DNA of 6,469 bases, taken from positions 1 to 6,469 of the forward strand of contig CAMHFA010000069.1 in the NCBI GenBank assembly GCA_946184255.1, written 5' to 3'. The number at the start of each line of letters is the position of its first letter. The first letter of the stretch is position 1. A model generated the notes under the pieces. It made no database searches and was not told where the DNA came from. It saw nothing but the letters and a program-made list of their open reading frames with translations. The translations under genes and the position numbers were made by a program. The stretch is from an uncultured Bacteroidales bacterium (GTDB lineage: Bacteria > Bacteroidota > Bacteroidia > Bacteroidales > UBA932). This document shows positions 5,780-6,469 of this stretch, piece by piece.

Positions 5780-6469
5780 TTATATATCGCTCCTGACAAC
5801 ACTTTGTATGCCATCGATCGAACTGAGTTTACGAATCATCCTGTCGAGGGCACTTCTGTCATGCACGCTGAGGTCTATGTAACCTTCGAAAATGCCTTCC
5901 TCTGTGCTGAGGTAAACCTTCCTCATGTTGACTCCCATAACAAGGGATATATACCTGGAAATCTCGTTAAGCAGACCGACCCTGTCGATCCCTTTGATGG
6001 AAAGCCTGGCAGGGAAGGTTGTCTTCTCGACATTTGTCCCCCAACTGGGAACCACTACCCAATCACCATGCTTTGAGGCGATGCTGTCGGCTACCGGACA
6101 TGTCTTCTTATGCACGGTCAGCGTCCCATCCGGAGCCTTGATGCCTATAACAGCATCACCTGGGATAGGTCGGCAGCAGGTGGCGATTACATAGTTCTTC
6201 TTTTCTTTGGCCACTTGATTCTGAGAATCCCTTCTCCAATTGAACATCGAAATGTACCATGGCCCCTTTGTGGCTGTGTTCCTGGCCGACAGGACCTCTC
6301 CTATAGTGGGATCAGGATTAATAAGACCAAGCCCGACGCGGAAGTATAACTCTTCCACATTTCGTCCAGGAACCTTGTAATATCTCGCCAGGGATTCTCC
6401 AGAGTCATTGTTCAACCGGTAGCCTATACTTTCCAGTTTGTCGGAAAGGGTTTTGCGCCCAATCTCGAC
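5780..6469 (-). CDS. rel: RelA/SpoT family (p)ppGpp synthetase/hydrolase, C-terminal regulatory part (5' truncated by window)
   Basis: These are the last 229 residues of a long RelA/SpoT homologue, the enzyme that makes and/or degrades the stringent-response alarmone (p)ppGpp. The frame stays open to the right edge, so the TTG codon at 6415 is internal. Visible are the end of the helical domain (GRKTLSDKLESIGYRL onwards, through EELYFRVGLGLINP), a linker, the conserved-cysteine/zinc-finger-like module with ATCCRPIPGDAVIG (C98 and C99 of the fragment), VHKKTCPVA (H120, C124), and a C-terminal ACT domain (about 152-229) with IKGIDRVGLLNEIS. In the family these modules bind the ribosome and control the catalytic half. 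The hydrolase and synthetase domains lie outside the window, so RelA-like and bifunctional SpoT/Rel types cannot be told apart. It appears to head, or be upstream in, the minus-strand cluster, with the lipoprotein ATG 30 bases after its stop. Confidence 0.95.
   Translation of the reverse strand, partial: VEIGRKTLSDKLESIGYRLNNDSGESLARYYKVPGRNVEELYFRVGLGLINPDPTIGEVLSARNTATKGPWYISMFNWRRDSQNQVAKEKKNYVIATCCRPIPGDAVIGIKAPDGTLTVHKKTCPVADSIASKHGDWVVVPSWGTNVEKTTFPARLSIKGIDRVGLLNEISRYISLVMGVNMRKVYLSTEEGIFEGYIDLSVHDRSALDRMIRKLSSIDGIQSVVRSDI

Noticed and set aside
5675..6076. 133-codon plus-strand frame spanning the lipoprotein/rel boundary
   Set aside because: It lies antisense to two well-supported genes and shows no recognisable domain.
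6413..6415. TTG as the start of a short, independent Rel-like protein
   Set aside because: The frame continues open to the window edge with family-typical sequence (GRKTLSDKLESIGYR), so this is an internal leucine codon.
1..6469. CRISPR array, insertion sequence, tRNA, riboswitch or defence/phage module
   Set aside because: No spaced direct repeats, transposase sequence, inverted terminal repeats or tRNA-like segment seen by eye, and recognised genes fill nearly all of the window.

Overview
This window looks like ordinary core chromosome of a Bacteroidota bacterium, most likely of the order Bacteroidales. The evidence is a lipoprotein of the SCAN...PTGG...TIPP type with a bacterial Ig-like domain, a PorT-like outer-membrane beta-barrel with an SLSA|Q signal cleavage site, an IspG of the large-subtype lineage, and an ftsH-cdsA-psd gene order. 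Base composition looks close to balanced. Coding density is almost complete: the longest gap between genes is about 30 bases, so there is no room for a stand-alone RNA gene, mobile element or CRISPR array.

Layout. On the plus strand (1-1817) lie the 3' end of ftsH, then cdsA (overlapping ftsH by 8 bases), then psd (10 bases later). This is a membrane-biogenesis operon: FtsH is a membrane protease, CdsA makes CDP-diacylglycerol, and Psd makes phosphatidylethanolamine. A phosphatidylserine synthase gene, needed between CdsA and Psd, is not in the window. On the minus strand, read from the right edge leftwards, lie the 3' part of a long RelA/SpoT homologue, a 601-residue Ig-like lipoprotein, a roughly 271-residue beta-barrel protein, and ispG of the MEP isoprenoid pathway. 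They are spaced by about 30 bases, 2 bases and a 32-base overlap, which suggests one translationally coupled operon.

The two operons converge and their last genes overlap by 4 bases at 1814-1817, so no intergenic terminator exists there. An imperfect hairpin sits on the junction.

I found no convincing undescribed system. The points most worth a second look are the unusually compact IspG (447 residues, between the short bacterial form and the large plant/Chlamydia/Bacteroidetes form), its placement behind two envelope proteins and a stringent-response enzyme, the paired D-x-N-x-N loops in the lipoprotein, and a substitution in a usually conserved NER motif of Psd.
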